A model generated the notes under the pieces. The model was not told where the DNA came from. It saw nothing but the letters and a program-made list of their open reading frames with translations, and did no database searches. From positions 18,252 to 82,251 of the forward strand of contig DYEY01000059.1 of the NCBI GenBank assembly GCA_020725465.1: a stretch of DNA of 64,000 nucleotides, given 5' to 3'. The DNA is from Dethiobacter sp. (lineage in GTDB: Bacteria > Bacillota > Dethiobacteria > Dethiobacterales > Dethiobacteraceae). The first letter of the stretch is position 1, and each line of letters opens with the position of its first letter. Of the stretch, positions 33,399 through 41,707 are shown in pieces. The position numbers and the translations under genes are program-made.

Positions 33399-34295
33399 AT
33401 GCGCTATCCGGACCTGGCGGAAAGCGGGGAGCTGCAAAAAAGGGCGGAGACGGCGCTTGGGCTGCTGGCGAAATGCTCGGTTTGTCCCCAGGCCTGCGGC
33501 GTGGACCGCCGGTCGGGTGAACGGGGCCGCTGCCGTGCCGGGGCTTTGGCCAAGGTGTCCAGCTTCGGCCCGCACTTCGGTGAAGAGCCGCCGCTGGTGG
33601 GTCACGGCGGGTCGGGGACCGTCTTTTTTGCTTACTGTAACCTGCGCTGTGTTTTCTGCCAGAATTACGACATTTCGCACCTTGGTTACGGCGAAGAGCT
33701 GACAGCGGAGGAGCTGGCCCGGGTCATGATGGCCCTGCAGCAGCAGGGTTGCGAAAACATCAATTTTGTCACCCCCACCCACTATGTGCCTCAGATACTG
33801 GAAGCATTGCCCATCGCCGTGCGCCTGGGGCTTACCCTGCCCCTGGTTTACAACTGCGGCAGCTACGAGTGCGAAGACACCCTGCGCCTGCTGGACAAAG
33901 TAGTGGACATCTACCTGCCGGACACCAAGTACGCTGACGAAGAAACCGCCAGGAAGTATTCCGGTATATCCGGTTACCCGGAGCAAATGTTCCGGTCGCT
34001 TAAAGAAATGCACCGGCAGGTGGGAGACCTGGTGACGGACCGGCGGGGGGTGGCGGTGCGCGGACTGATGGTGCGCCACCTGGTGCTGCCCGGCGGCCTG
34101 GCGGGGACGGAAGAAGTCATGCGCTTTATCGCTACGGAACTTTCACCGCATACCTACGTCAACCTGATGGACCAGTACCGGCCCGCGTTCCGCGCCGCCG
34201 CTTATCCGGAAATAAACCGGCGGCTGACCAGGGCCGAGCTTGCCGAAGCCCGGGCGATAGCGTCAAAATTCGGCCTTACCCGGGTGGAAAGCTGA
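33399..34295 (+). CDS. Radical SAM protein, PflA-like / AmmeMemoRadiSam type
   Basis: 298 residues. The radical SAM cluster motif is C80-N-L-R-C84-V-F-C87, followed by 'QNYDISHLG'. An extra N-terminal Cys group (C26, C29, C33 and C45 in 'CSVCPQACGVDRRSGERGRC') precedes it, as in the PflA-like enzymes of unknown substrate that are widespread in anaerobes. 'YNCGSYECEDTLRLLD' and 'YLPDTKY' follow the usual pattern. It probably uses S-adenosylmethionine to generate a radical on a protein or small molecule. ATG at 33399 behind 'agagggaggtgg'. Partner not evident. Confidence 0.82.
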   Translation: MRYPDLAESGELQKRAETALGLLAKCSVCPQACGVDRRSGERGRCRAGALAKVSSFGPHFGEEPPLVGHGGSGTVFFAYCNLRCVFCQNYDISHLGYGEELTAEELARVMMALQQQGCENINFVTPTHYVPQILEALPIAVRLGLTLPLVYNCGSYECEDTLRLLDKVVDIYLPDTKYADEETARKYSGISGYPEQMFRSLKEMHRQVGDLVTDRRGVAVRGLMVRHLVLPGGLAGTEEVMRFIATELSPHTYVNLMDQYRPAFRAAAYPEINRRLTRAELAEARAIASKFGLTRVES

Positions 34296-34307
34296 ACCGG
34301 TTAATAA

Positions 34308-34335
34308 CGAAAAAAATTTTTATATAGTGAAAATC
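34308..34335 (+). promoter_or_regulatory. 28-nt motif shared with 46568-46595
   Basis: An AT-rich element beginning 'cgaaaa' and ending 'gtgaaaatc', identical in 25 of 28 positions to a second copy upstream of the paralogous glutamate-synthase-like gene. It lies in the 316-nt gap before the NuoF-like gene, 174 nt ahead of the best promoter. It could be an operator or activator site; function is inferred from the shared position only. Confidence 0.55.
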
Positions 34336-34470
34336 TGTATACCGGCCTCCAAAGGCAGCAGCCTGCATTTGCCAAGGGAGTAAAACGACCTCTAAAACAC
34401 CGGTTTTTGCTCCTTACCCGCAGGTTCTTGCCGCGGAACATGCCGGAAAAAGCGGCCGGTACAGATTTTT

Positions 34471-34505
34471 AGCCGGCTCCGGGAACACAGCCCGGGGCTA
34501 TTTTT
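34471..34505 (+). terminator. Candidate terminator upstream of the NuoF-like cluster
   Basis: An interrupted GC-rich hairpin (left arm 'agcc..ccggg' from 34471, right arm 'cccggggct' to 34499) runs into 'attttt'. It lies after the shared motif and directly before the cluster promoter, so it may end transcripts from the radical SAM gene or act as an attenuator. Confidence 0.45.
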
Positions 34506-34508
34506 GTA

Positions 34509-34537
34509 TTGACAATTCTGAAGTTTACCAATAACAT
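34509..34537 (+). promoter_or_regulatory. Sigma-A-type promoter of the NuoF-GltB-NuoE cluster
   Basis: A perfect TTGACA (34509-34514), a 17-nt spacer and TAACAT (34532-34537). The first gene starts about 70 nt downstream. Confidence 0.65.
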
Positions 34538-34611
34538 TTTGGGTATAACGAGTATTTCGCCATGTGAAAGCTCTATCCGCTTTTTAAAGTGCAGAGAAAG
34601 GACGGGGAGGA

Positions 34612-36507
34612 ATGGCTTTGGAAACAAAAGAAGCCGTCAGGTCGGTGGAAGCCCTGGCCCGATTGGCCGGGTTCCACCGGCAGGCCAGACAAAAAGTCAA
34701 AACACGCATCCTGGTTTGTGCCGGTACGGGGTGCATCGTCAGCGGGTCGCTCCGGGTGATGAAGGAATTTGAGCGCCTCCTTGCTGACCGCGGTGCGGCT
34801 GCTCAGTTAGCCGGCGTAGCGGAAGTGGGAAAGGGAGTGGGGGTGGCCCAAAGCGGCTGCCACGGCTTCTGCCAGAAAGGTCCCCTGGTCCGCATCGACC
34901 CGTACGGCATCTTTTATACCGGTGTTCGACCTGAAGATGTGGCTGAAATTGTTGATACCACCATAAACGGCGGAAAAACGGTGGAGAGGCTGCTTTACCG
35001 GGACAGGGATGGTCTCGCCTGCTGTAACCAGGAGGAGATACCTTTTTATAACAGCCAGACCAGGATAGTTTTAAAAAACGCCGGGCTTATTGACCCGGAG
35101 GATATCGGGGATTACCTGGCGGCAGGCGGTTATACGGCCCTGGCCAAAGTTCTGACGGAAATGTCTCCCGCTGAAGTGACAGAAGCTGTCACCAGGGCCA
35201 ACCTGCGCGGACGCGGCGGCGCCGGTTTTCCCACCGGCCTGAAATGGAAAGAAGCCTTCCATCAGAAGGCTTGGCCCAAATATATTGTCTGCAATGCTGA
35301 CGAGGGCGACCCCGGGGCGTTTATGGACCGCTCTCTCCTGGAGAGCGACCCGCATGCCGTGCTGGAGGGCATGATTATTGCGGGTTACGCGGTGGGCGCC
35401 AGGCATGGCCTGATCTATGTGCGTGCTGAATACCCGCTGGCGATGAAAAGAATTGCCATCGCCATCGAGCAGGCAAGGGAAACCGGGTTACTGGGAGAAG
35501 ACATCATGGGGTCGGGCTTCGATTTTGACGCAGAAATCTTTGTGGGCGGCGGAGTCTTCATCTGTGGTGAGTCCACCGCCCTGATTTCCTCCCTGGAAGG
35601 CCAGGTCGGTGAACCCAGGCAAAAGCCTCCTCACCTGGCTGAACGCGGGTACCTGGGCAAGCCAACGGTGATAAACAACGTGGAGACACTGGCTAACGTT
35701 CCCGTTATTATCAATATTGGCGCACCTGCTTACGCAGCGATCGGCTCGGCGAAATCCGGCGGGACCAAAATTTTCTGCCTGACCGGCAAGGTAAACAATA
35801 CCGGGCTGGTGGAGGTTCCCATCGGCGTGCCGCTGGCGGAGATAGTGCGGGGTATCGGTGGTGGTGTGCCGGATGGCAGAGCGCTGAAGGCGGTTCAGAC
35901 CGGGGGGCCCTCCGGTGGCTGCCTGCCGGCGGAAATGCTGGATTTGCCCACCGATTTTGAGGAGCTGTCCCAGGCGGGCTCCATGATGGGTTCCGGCGGC
36001 ATGATAGTGATGGATGACACTACCTGCATGGTGGACGTGGCCAGATATTTCATCAACTTCCTGCGCGACGAGTCCTGCGGCAAGTGTTTTTCCTGCCGGG
36101 AGGGGATCCTGCGCATGAAGGAAATTGTGGATGACATCACCGCAGGAAGAGCGGGCGATGAAACGCTGGAACTCTTAAAAGAAACGGCGGAAATGGTGAA
36201 AAACGCTTCCATGTGCGGCCTGGGCCAGTCGGCGGGCAATCCGGTTCTTTCCACCATAAGGTACTTTGAAGACGAGTACCTGGCCCATATTCAGGATAAA
36301 AAGTGCCCGGCCGGCGTTTGCCGGAGCCTGATCAGCTTCACCATTGACGCGGACCTGTGCACCGGCTGTACCGCCTGCGCCGTGAAGTGTCCCACCAAAG
36401 CCATCAGCGGCGAGAAAAAGCAGGCGCACACCATCGACGCGGCTCTGTGCGACAGGTGCGGCATCTGCCTGGATACCTGCCGGTTTGACGCCGTGCGGAA
36501 AGGGTAG
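34612..36507 (+). CDS. NuoF/HydB-type NADH-binding flavoprotein with extra Fe-S domains
   Basis: 631 residues in four parts: a thioredoxin-like 2Fe-2S domain (about 30-115, Cys in 'VCAGTGC' and 'SGCHGFCQKGPL'); the Complex I 51-kDa FMN/NADH domain (about 150-400, 'GRGGAGFPTGLKW' and 'NADEGDPGAFMDRSLLE'); an SLBB segment; the 4Fe-4S domain with 'ESCGKCFSCREG'; and a C-terminal two-cluster ferredoxin (about 575-631). This is the layout of HydB/HndC in NAD(P)-linked and electron-bifurcating hydrogenases. No hydrogenase catalytic subunit is present; the neighbours are NuoG-, GltB- and NuoE-like. It should take electrons to or from NAD(P)H. Confidence 0.9.
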   Translation: MALETKEAVRSVEALARLAGFHRQARQKVKTRILVCAGTGCIVSGSLRVMKEFERLLADRGAAAQLAGVAEVGKGVGVAQSGCHGFCQKGPLVRIDPYGIFYTGVRPEDVAEIVDTTINGGKTVERLLYRDRDGLACCNQEEIPFYNSQTRIVLKNAGLIDPEDIGDYLAAGGYTALAKVLTEMSPAEVTEAVTRANLRGRGGAGFPTGLKWKEAFHQKAWPKYIVCNADEGDPGAFMDRSLLESDPHAVLEGMIIAGYAVGARHGLIYVRAEYPLAMKRIAIAIEQARETGLLGEDIMGSGFDFDAEIFVGGGVFICGESTALISSLEGQVGEPRQKPPHLAERGYLGKPTVINNVETLANVPVIINIGAPAYAAIGSAKSGGTKIFCLTGKVNNTGLVEVPIGVPLAEIVRGIGGGVPDGRALKAVQTGGPSGGCLPAEMLDLPTDFEELSQAGSMMGSGGMIVMDDTTCMVDVARYFINFLRDESCGKCFSCREGILRMKEIVDDITAGRAGDETLELLKETAEMVKNASMCGLGQSAGNPVLSTIRYFEDEYLAHIQDKKCPAGVCRSLISFTIDADLCTGCTACAVKCPTKAISGEKKQAHTIDAALCDRCGICLDTCRFDAVRKG

Positions 36508-36515
36508 GTGGAGCA

Positions 36516-37214
36516 ATGGTAACCTTTGTGTTAAACGGGTTGGAAATAAGTGTGGAGAAAGGGACTACCATCCTGGAAGCGGCGAGGTTTTACGGTATCG
36601 GGATACCCACTCTCTGCTACAACGAGGCGCTAAGCCCATATGGCGCCTGTCGCCTCTGCCTGGTGGAAATCGGCGTGCCTCCCCGCTCCCGGCTGGTTAC
36701 TTCCTGTACCTACGAGGCCACCGAAGGTCTGGTGGTACGGACCCACTCGGAGCGCGTGGTAAAGACCCGCCAAATGCTCATCGAGATGTACCTGGCCACC
36801 TGTCCCTCATCCAAGGTGATCCAGGATCTGGCGTCCAAACACCACGTGACCCGGGTCCGCTTCCGGCAGAAGCAGGAAGAATGCATACTGTGCGGACTGT
36901 GTGTCCGGATGTGCGAAGAGCAGATGCAGGCCGGCGCCATCGGCTATACCGGCCGGGGCGACAGCCGGCGTATCAGCACTTTCTTTGACAAAAAGAGCGA
37001 GGACTGCCGGTTCTGCGGTGGTTGCCAGTATATCTGCCCGGCCTGCCAGGCGCGTTGCCAGGGACCGCAGGAGAAAGAGGCGGTATGCAATGCCTGCCTC
37101 AACCTGGCGCCGCCGTGCCTTGAACATTTTGACCATGTGATGTGTTACATGGATCCCTGCGTGGCCTGCGAGGAAAAAAGCGGGCGGGAACCCCGCAAAA
37201 CCTGTTGCAAATAA
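36516..37214 (+). CDS. NuoG-type iron-sulfur protein with a Cys-rich tail
   Basis: 232 residues. An N-terminal plant-type 2Fe-2S domain (Cys 34, 45, 48 and 64), a linker that lacks the usual His-Cys3 motif, then two 4Fe-4S sites (C123, C126, C129, C133 and C164, C167, C170, C174). The tail to residue 232 adds about ten more Cys at uneven spacing (177, 181, 191, 194, 201, 210, 215, 218, 230, 231), enough for further clusters. It likely wires the NuoF-like subunit to the GltB-like one. Starts 8 nt after the NuoF-like gene behind 'aggtggagca'. Confidence 0.85.
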   Translation: MVTFVLNGLEISVEKGTTILEAARFYGIGIPTLCYNEALSPYGACRLCLVEIGVPPRSRLVTSCTYEATEGLVVRTHSERVVKTRQMLIEMYLATCPSSKVIQDLASKHHVTRVRFRQKQEECILCGLCVRMCEEQMQAGAIGYTGRGDSRRISTFFDKKSEDCRFCGGCQYICPACQARCQGPQEKEAVCNACLNLAPPCLEHFDHVMCYMDPCVACEEKSGREPRKTCCK

Positions 37215-37252
37215 CTTATGAAATTTAACACTTATTTTGGGAGGGTGAAGCA

Positions 37253-38842
37253 ATGACTATTTCCAGGCTGAACGCGTCGGCGGCTACGTTGACCAAAAAC
37301 AGGACCGAGGGTTCCATCAGCCCGTTCAGCGGTATGTGCGTGACCTGTGTGGATGGCTGCGTGGGGATGTGTGAAATAGGCAAATCGGCTTACAGGGGCC
37401 ATGAGACCATTTATCCCCAGCCTTTCGGCATCATCACCACCGCTTCGGAAAAGAAATACCCGGTGGACTATTCCCACCTATCCATTATGGGTACCGCCGT
37501 GGGCGCGGTGGGTATTGAGGCCGACAGCGACAAAGCCATTTTCCCCAACGTCCGGCTGGAAACCAGGATGGGAAGGGACGGGGGCATCAAACTGAAACTC
37601 CCCTTTGTTGTTCCCGGACTTGGCTCCACCAACGTGGCCAAGAACAACTGGGAAGGCCTGGCCATCGGCGCCGCCCTGACCGGCACCATTCTCACCATCG
37701 GTGAAAACGTGGCCGGCATGGACCCGGCCTCCCGCTTTGAAAACGGCCGGGTGGTGGATACCGAGGACCTGAAGTTTCGGGTTAAAACCTTCCAGGACTG
37801 GCAGGAAGACGGCTACGGCGCCATCGTGCTGCAGGCCAATGTGGAGGATACCCGCCTGGGCGTGCAGGAATACGCCATTGGGGAGCTGGGAGTGGAGGCG
37901 GTGGAGCTGAAATGGGGACAGGGAGCCAAAGATATCGGCGGCGAGGTGAAAATCAACGACCTGGCCAAGGCGCAACTTTTAAAATCCCGCGGTTACGTGG
38001 TGCTGCCCGACCCGGAGGACCCGGTGGTTGTGGATGCCTTCAGAAAGGGCGCCTTCAAAGAGTTTGAGCGCCACTCCCGCATCGGCATGGTGGAGCTGGA
38101 GTCGTTCCTGGCCCGGGTGGAGGAGCTGAGAAAAGCCGGTGCCAAATACGTTACGCTTAAAACCGGCGCCTACCGGCCGGTGGACCTGGCCCGCGCCGTC
38201 AAGTTTGCTTCGCTGGCCAAAATCGACTACCTGACGGTGGACGGCGCCGGCGGCGGTACCGGTATGTCACCGTGGCGCATGATGAACGAATGGGGCGTGC
38301 CACCGGTGGAGCTCCATGCCCTGACCTGGCAGTACTGCCGGAAGTTGGCGGAAAAAGGAGAGTATGTCCCGGATATCGTCCTGGCCGGCGGGTTTACCCT
38401 GGAAGACCAGATCATGAAGGGACTGGCCCTGTGTGCCCCCTACGCCAAGGCTATCGGCATGGCCCGTTCGCCCCTGGCGGCGGTTATGGTGGGCAAGACC
38501 ATTGGCAAGAAGCTGGCTGCGGGTAAGCTGCCCGTTTACGTGGAACGCTTCGGCAACAGCGTGGAAGACGTCTTTGTCACCGCGTCCGAACTGAAGGCCC
38601 GCCTGGGCGCCGACCGCTTCAAAGCAGTGCCTGCCGGGGCGCTTGGCATGTACACTTACTACGAGCGCCTGGCCCAGGGCCTGCGGCAGCTGATGTGCGG
38701 CACCCGTAAGTTTGCCCTGGAATATATTGAAAGGACGGACATCTGTGCCCTGACCAGACAGGCCGCCGATGTAAGCGGCATACCTTTCGTAACCGAGCTG
38801 GACGCCGCCGAGGCCGAAGAAGTCCTGAATATGAGCATATAG
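37253..38842 (+). CDS. Glutamate-synthase-like FMN protein, copy 1
   Basis: 529 residues related to the FMN-binding (GltB central) domain of glutamate synthase: 'KWGQGAKDIGGEVK' corresponds to the conserved gly-rich loop, and 'TVDGAGGGTGMSPWRMMNEW' to the FMN-phosphate site. There is no glutaminase domain and no C-terminal GXGXG domain, and the usual Cys-rich 'CPVGIATQ' site is missing. The N-terminus instead has C29-x2-C32-x3-C36-x3-C40, likely an Fe-S cluster. So it is not an ordinary glutamate synthase. Located between NuoG- and NuoE-like genes, which suggests a multi-subunit NAD(P)H-linked flavoenzyme. A full-length paralog lies at 46719. Confidence 0.85.
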   Translation: MTISRLNASAATLTKNRTEGSISPFSGMCVTCVDGCVGMCEIGKSAYRGHETIYPQPFGIITTASEKKYPVDYSHLSIMGTAVGAVGIEADSDKAIFPNVRLETRMGRDGGIKLKLPFVVPGLGSTNVAKNNWEGLAIGAALTGTILTIGENVAGMDPASRFENGRVVDTEDLKFRVKTFQDWQEDGYGAIVLQANVEDTRLGVQEYAIGELGVEAVELKWGQGAKDIGGEVKINDLAKAQLLKSRGYVVLPDPEDPVVVDAFRKGAFKEFERHSRIGMVELESFLARVEELRKAGAKYVTLKTGAYRPVDLARAVKFASLAKIDYLTVDGAGGGTGMSPWRMMNEWGVPPVELHALTWQYCRKLAEKGEYVPDIVLAGGFTLEDQIMKGLALCAPYAKAIGMARSPLAAVMVGKTIGKKLAAGKLPVYVERFGNSVEDVFVTASELKARLGADRFKAVPAGALGMYTYYERLAQGLRQLMCGTRKFALEYIERTDICALTRQAADVSGIPFVTELDAAEAEEVLNMSI

Positions 38843-38858
38843 GCGGGGAGGCAAAGAG

Positions 38859-39341
38859 ATGGCTAGGAAACAGCCGGCAAAAGGGCCGTTTAACCTGGAT
38901 TTGTCGTTGGAGCGGAACAAGGGGGCTTTAATTGCCATCCTCTACGATATCCAGGAGCATTACCGCTACCTGCCGGAGGATGTGCTAAAGGAGCTGGCGC
39001 AAAAGATTGGCAAACCGCTGATCGAGATTTACCGCGTTGCCACCTTCTACAAGCTGTTTTCCTTAAAGCAGCGTGGCCGGCACCAGCTTAAGGTATGTAC
39101 CGGCACCGCCTGCCACGTGCGGGGCAGCGAGCGCCTGGTGGAGGAGATATCCAAATCCCTTTGCGTCTGCCGCGGTGAGACTTCGGCGGACGGCGAGTAC
39201 TCCCTGGATACCGTCAACTGCCTGGGCGCCTGCGCCCTGGGACCGCTGGTTGAAGTGGACGGAGAGTATCACGGCAACACCACGCCCCAAAGCCTGAAGA
39301 CTATTTTAGAAAAACTGAAGTCAGGGGAAAATAAAGAGTAA
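38859..39341 (+). CDS. NuoE/HydC-type 2Fe-2S protein
   Basis: 160 residues, Complex I 24-kDa family. The four cluster Cys are in 'KVCTGTACHVRGS' and 'VNCLGACALGPLVEVDG'. NuoE-type subunits pair with NuoF-type flavoproteins, so this completes the NADH module of the cluster. ATG at 38859 behind 'ggcggggaggcaaag', 16 nt after the GltB-like gene; last gene before a strong hairpin. Confidence 0.93.
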   Translation: MARKQPAKGPFNLDLSLERNKGALIAILYDIQEHYRYLPEDVLKELAQKIGKPLIEIYRVATFYKLFSLKQRGRHQLKVCTGTACHVRGSERLVEEISKSLCVCRGETSADGEYSLDTVNCLGACALGPLVEVDGEYHGNTTPQSLKTILEKLKSGENKE

Positions 39342-39350
39342 ATAAAGGGC

Positions 39351-39384
39351 AGCGCTCCCGCCGGCCCAGCCGGGCGGGAGCGCT
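39351..39384 (+). terminator. Perfect 12-bp hairpin after the NuoE-like gene
   Basis: AGCGCTCCCGCC (39351-39362) and GGCGGGAGCGCT (39373-39384) pair perfectly around a 10-nt loop. No T-tract follows, so it may be a weak or protein-dependent terminator, or protect the mRNA 3' end. Confidence 0.5.
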
Positions 39385-39406
39385 CTCACGCGGGGGGTTT
39401 TTGGTT

Positions 39407-40639
39407 TTGCGCGTGGTAGTGATCGGCGGCGGGCCCGCCGGGATGATGGCCGCCGGGCAGGCGGCTTTGGGCGGAGCCACCGTTACTTTGCTTGAAAGAA
39501 ACAAAAAGCTGGGAAGGAAGCTGGCCATTACCGGCAAGGGTAGGGGGAACCTGACCAATGCCGCCGCTTTGGCTGATTTTATTGCGCAGTTCGGCGCCAC
39601 CGGCCCCTTTCTCTACAGCCCGCTCTACCGTTTTGACAACGAAAAGCTGAGGGCGTTCTTTGCCGGCCTGGGCGTCCCCACCATGGTGGAGCGGGGCGGG
39701 CGGGTTTTCCCGGAATCGGAGAAAGCCACCGACCTGGTGCAGGCCCTGGCGCGCTTTTTGGAAAAGACGGGGGTTAGGGTAATCAACGGGCAGCGGGCTA
39801 CGGCCATCCTGCACGCCAGGGGCAGGGTAAACGGGGTAGCATGTGGCGATGTGACCTACCCGGCGGACCGGGTGGTGCTGGCCACAGGCGGCGCCTCTTA
39901 TCCCACCACCGGCTCCACTGGCGACGGCTACCGCCTGGCCGCGGCGCTGGGTCACCATATCGTGCCTGTCCGCCCCGCCCTGGTGCCTCTGGAAACGGAA
40001 GAGGCCTGGGTGCGGGAAGCGGCCGGCCTTTCCCTGCGCAACGTGGAAGCGGCGCTTTATGAACAGGGGAAAAAACTGGCGGCTGAGTTTGGCGAGATGC
40101 TTTTTACCCACTACGGCGTCTCGGGCCCCATTATACTCACTTTAAGCCAGACCGCTGTGGATGTGCTGCACCGCGGCGGGAAGCCGCTGCTCAAAATCAA
40201 CCTGAAACCGGCCCTGAGCGCGGAAAAACTCTCGAACCGCGTCCTGCGCGATTTTTCAGCCCACAGCAGAAAAGCCTTTAAAAACTGCCTGCACGGGTTG
40301 CTGCCGGAAAAACTGGTAAATCCGGTCGTCTTATTGTGCGGAATCCCCCCGGAAACGCCGGTGCACCAGGTGAGCAGAGAGGGGCGCCGGCGGCTGGTGG
40401 AAGTACTGCGCGGCCTGACGCTGCACATCAGGGATCACCGGCCCCTGGCCGAAGCCATTGTAACCGCCGGCGGCGTGGACACCAGGCAGATAGACCCGGG
40501 TACCATGGCCTCCAGGCTGGTAGAGGGGCTGTATTTTGCCGGGGAAGTAATTGACGTGGCCGGCAACACCGGCGGCTATAACCTGCAGGCGGCTTTTTCC
40601 ACCGGATTTGTGGCCGGTTCGTCCGCGGCCGGGGAATAA
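39407..40639 (+). CDS. BaiN/HI0933-type NAD(P)/FAD-dependent oxidoreductase
   Basis: About 410 residues. FAD-binding 'VVIGGGPAGMMAAGQAA' at the N-terminus, 'KLGRKLAITGKGRGNLTNA' (the HI0933 signature), 'LATGGASYPTTGSTGDGYRLA' in parts and a C-terminal 'GLYFAGEVIDVAGNTGGYNLQAAF'-type region in pieces. Family members are flavoproteins of mostly unknown substrate. TTG at 39407 is preferred over a TTG at 39401 because 'ggggggt' then lies at a normal distance. Confidence 0.9.
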   Translation: MRVVVIGGGPAGMMAAGQAALGGATVTLLERNKKLGRKLAITGKGRGNLTNAAALADFIAQFGATGPFLYSPLYRFDNEKLRAFFAGLGVPTMVERGGRVFPESEKATDLVQALARFLEKTGVRVINGQRATAILHARGRVNGVACGDVTYPADRVVLATGGASYPTTGSTGDGYRLAAALGHHIVPVRPALVPLETEEAWVREAAGLSLRNVEAALYEQGKKLAAEFGEMLFTHYGVSGPIILTLSQTAVDVLHRGGKPLLKINLKPALSAEKLSNRVLRDFSAHSRKAFKNCLHGLLPEKLVNPVVLLCGIPPETPVHQVSREGRRRLVEVLRGLTLHIRDHRPLAEAIVTAGGVDTRQIDPGTMASRLVEGLYFAGEVIDVAGNTGGYNLQAAFSTGFVAGSSAAGE

Positions 40640-40687
40640 ATTATGGCAATTCCGGCATACTCTGATAGAGAGGATGGAGGGATTGCC

Positions 40688-41197
40688 GTGAACTTTGAAC
40701 AGTGGTTCCGGGAACGTACGAGCCGGTTTGAGGTTTTTTTGATCCGGGCGGCCCTGTTTTTTCTTGTCCTGCTGCTCCTTTCGCAGCTGGTGCAGACCAT
40801 CCCCAGGGCCAGGGAGCTGCTTTGCCTGGTGGAGAGGAGGGAGGGACGGCCGTATGCGCCGGAAACGGCAAAAACCCCTGCCTTGGCCCCCGTGCCTGGA
40901 GGGGAGCACTACCTGGTGCTGAAAATTAACGGAGGGAAGGTTGAAACCCTGGTGGAGGTGCTGGTGGACGGGCGACCTGTCGCCCGCTTCAATCCGGAGC
41001 GGGCCGTCAGAATTCCGGTACGCGACGGCGAGCTGGTGGAGATAGACGGTGAGTTGCCGGAGAGTGAAATTGAAGTGGAGGTCAGCGCGGTGTCAAAGGG
41101 GATTGTCTGGCCGGAAAGGGGCCGGAAAGTTGTGTTCAACGGCATCCTGACAGCGCTTGGCCAGGTTAAGGCGGACCCGCGCCCGCAGCCGGAGTAA
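40688..41197 (+). CDS. Conserved hypothetical membrane-anchored protein
   Basis: About 169 residues. A short cytoplasmic N-terminus, one hydrophobic helix ('FFLVLLLLSQLVQ' around residues 21-35), then an extracytoplasmic beta-rich region with 'INGGKVETLVEVLVDG' and 'VEIDGELPESEIEVEV'. GTG at 40688 has an ideal 'ggagg' 7 nt upstream; an ATG at 40643 in the same frame is possible and would add 15 residues. No named domain recognised. It lies between the BaiN-like gene and aroH. Confidence 0.6.
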   Translation: MNFEQWFRERTSRFEVFLIRAALFFLVLLLLSQLVQTIPRARELLCLVERREGRPYAPETAKTPALAPVPGGEHYLVLKINGGKVETLVEVLVDGRPVARFNPERAVRIPVRDGELVEIDGELPESEIEVEVSAVSKGIVWPERGRKVVFNGILTALGQVKADPRPQPE

Positions 41198-41201
41198 AGA
41201 C

Positions 41202-41230
41202 TTGCCAAAACCATTAATTTAAGATATTAT
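41202..41230 (+). promoter_or_regulatory. Sigma-A-type promoter upstream of aroH
   Basis: TTGCCA (41202-41207), a 17-nt spacer and TATTAT (41225-41230) in a short AT-rich gap, about 55 nt ahead of the aroH start. Confidence 0.6.
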
Positions 41231-41285
41231 TAACAGAGATATGGGTTTAGGTTACAGTAAGGCGTAGGGCCGGGAGGACGTTGTT

Positions 41286-41666
41286 GTGGGTGGTAGTGCG
41301 GTAAGAGGCGTGCGCGGGGCTATTAACGTAACACAGAACAGCAGGGCGGAAATTCTGTCTTCGACACGGGAACTGCTCATTAAGATGGCGAAGGCCAACC
41401 ATGTCAGGAAAGAAGATATTGCCAGCATCTTTTTTACGGCAACCGGTGATCTTAATGCCGCTTTTCCGGCCGAGGCTGCCCGTGAGCTGGGCTGGACCGA
41501 AGTCCCGCTGCTGTGCGCTGTTGAAGTGCCTGTACCCGGTTCTCTGCCCCTGTGCATCCGTGTCCTTCTCCATATCAACACCGAACTGTCCCAAAGCGAC
41601 ATAAAACATGTTTACCTGAGGGAGGCCCGCGTCCTGCGGTCCGACCTTGCCGCCAACAACACTTAG
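41286..41666 (+). CDS. aroH: Chorismate mutase, AroH class
   Basis: 126 residues, the monofunctional AroH (Bacillus-type) fold. 'RGVRGAINVTQNSRAEIL', 'FFTATGDLNAAFPAEAARELGW' in two parts and 'VPLLCAVEVPVPGSLPLCIRVL' in parts are typical, with Arg and Glu for chorismate binding. It converts chorismate to prephenate for Phe/Tyr synthesis. GTG start behind 'gccgggaggacgttgtt'. The stop codon lies in the loop of the following terminator. Confidence 0.92.
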   Translation: MGGSAVRGVRGAINVTQNSRAEILSSTRELLIKMAKANHVRKEDIASIFFTATGDLNAAFPAEAARELGWTEVPLLCAVEVPVPGSLPLCIRVLLHINTELSQSDIKHVYLREARVLRSDLAANNT

Positions 41667-41677
41667 GTGTTGTTTTT
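41655..41677 (+). terminator. Intrinsic terminator overlapping the aroH stop
   Basis: AACAACAC (41655-41662) pairs with GTGTTGTT (41667-41674) around a 4-nt loop that contains the start of the TAG stop codon, followed by Ts and a further T-rich stretch to 41690. Confidence 0.75.
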
Positions 41678-41707
41678 GTTGTTTCTTTTTGGAAAGGGGC
41701 TTTATGT

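Noticed and set aside
34612..36507. Calling the NuoF-like cluster a hydrogenase
   Set aside because: No [FeFe] H-cluster motifs or [NiFe] large subunit are encoded in the cluster.
37253..38842. Calling the GltB-like proteins glutamate synthase large subunits
   Set aside because: The glutaminase domain, the GXGXG domain and the CPVGIATQ-type site are missing, so glutamine-dependent glutamate synthesis is not supported.
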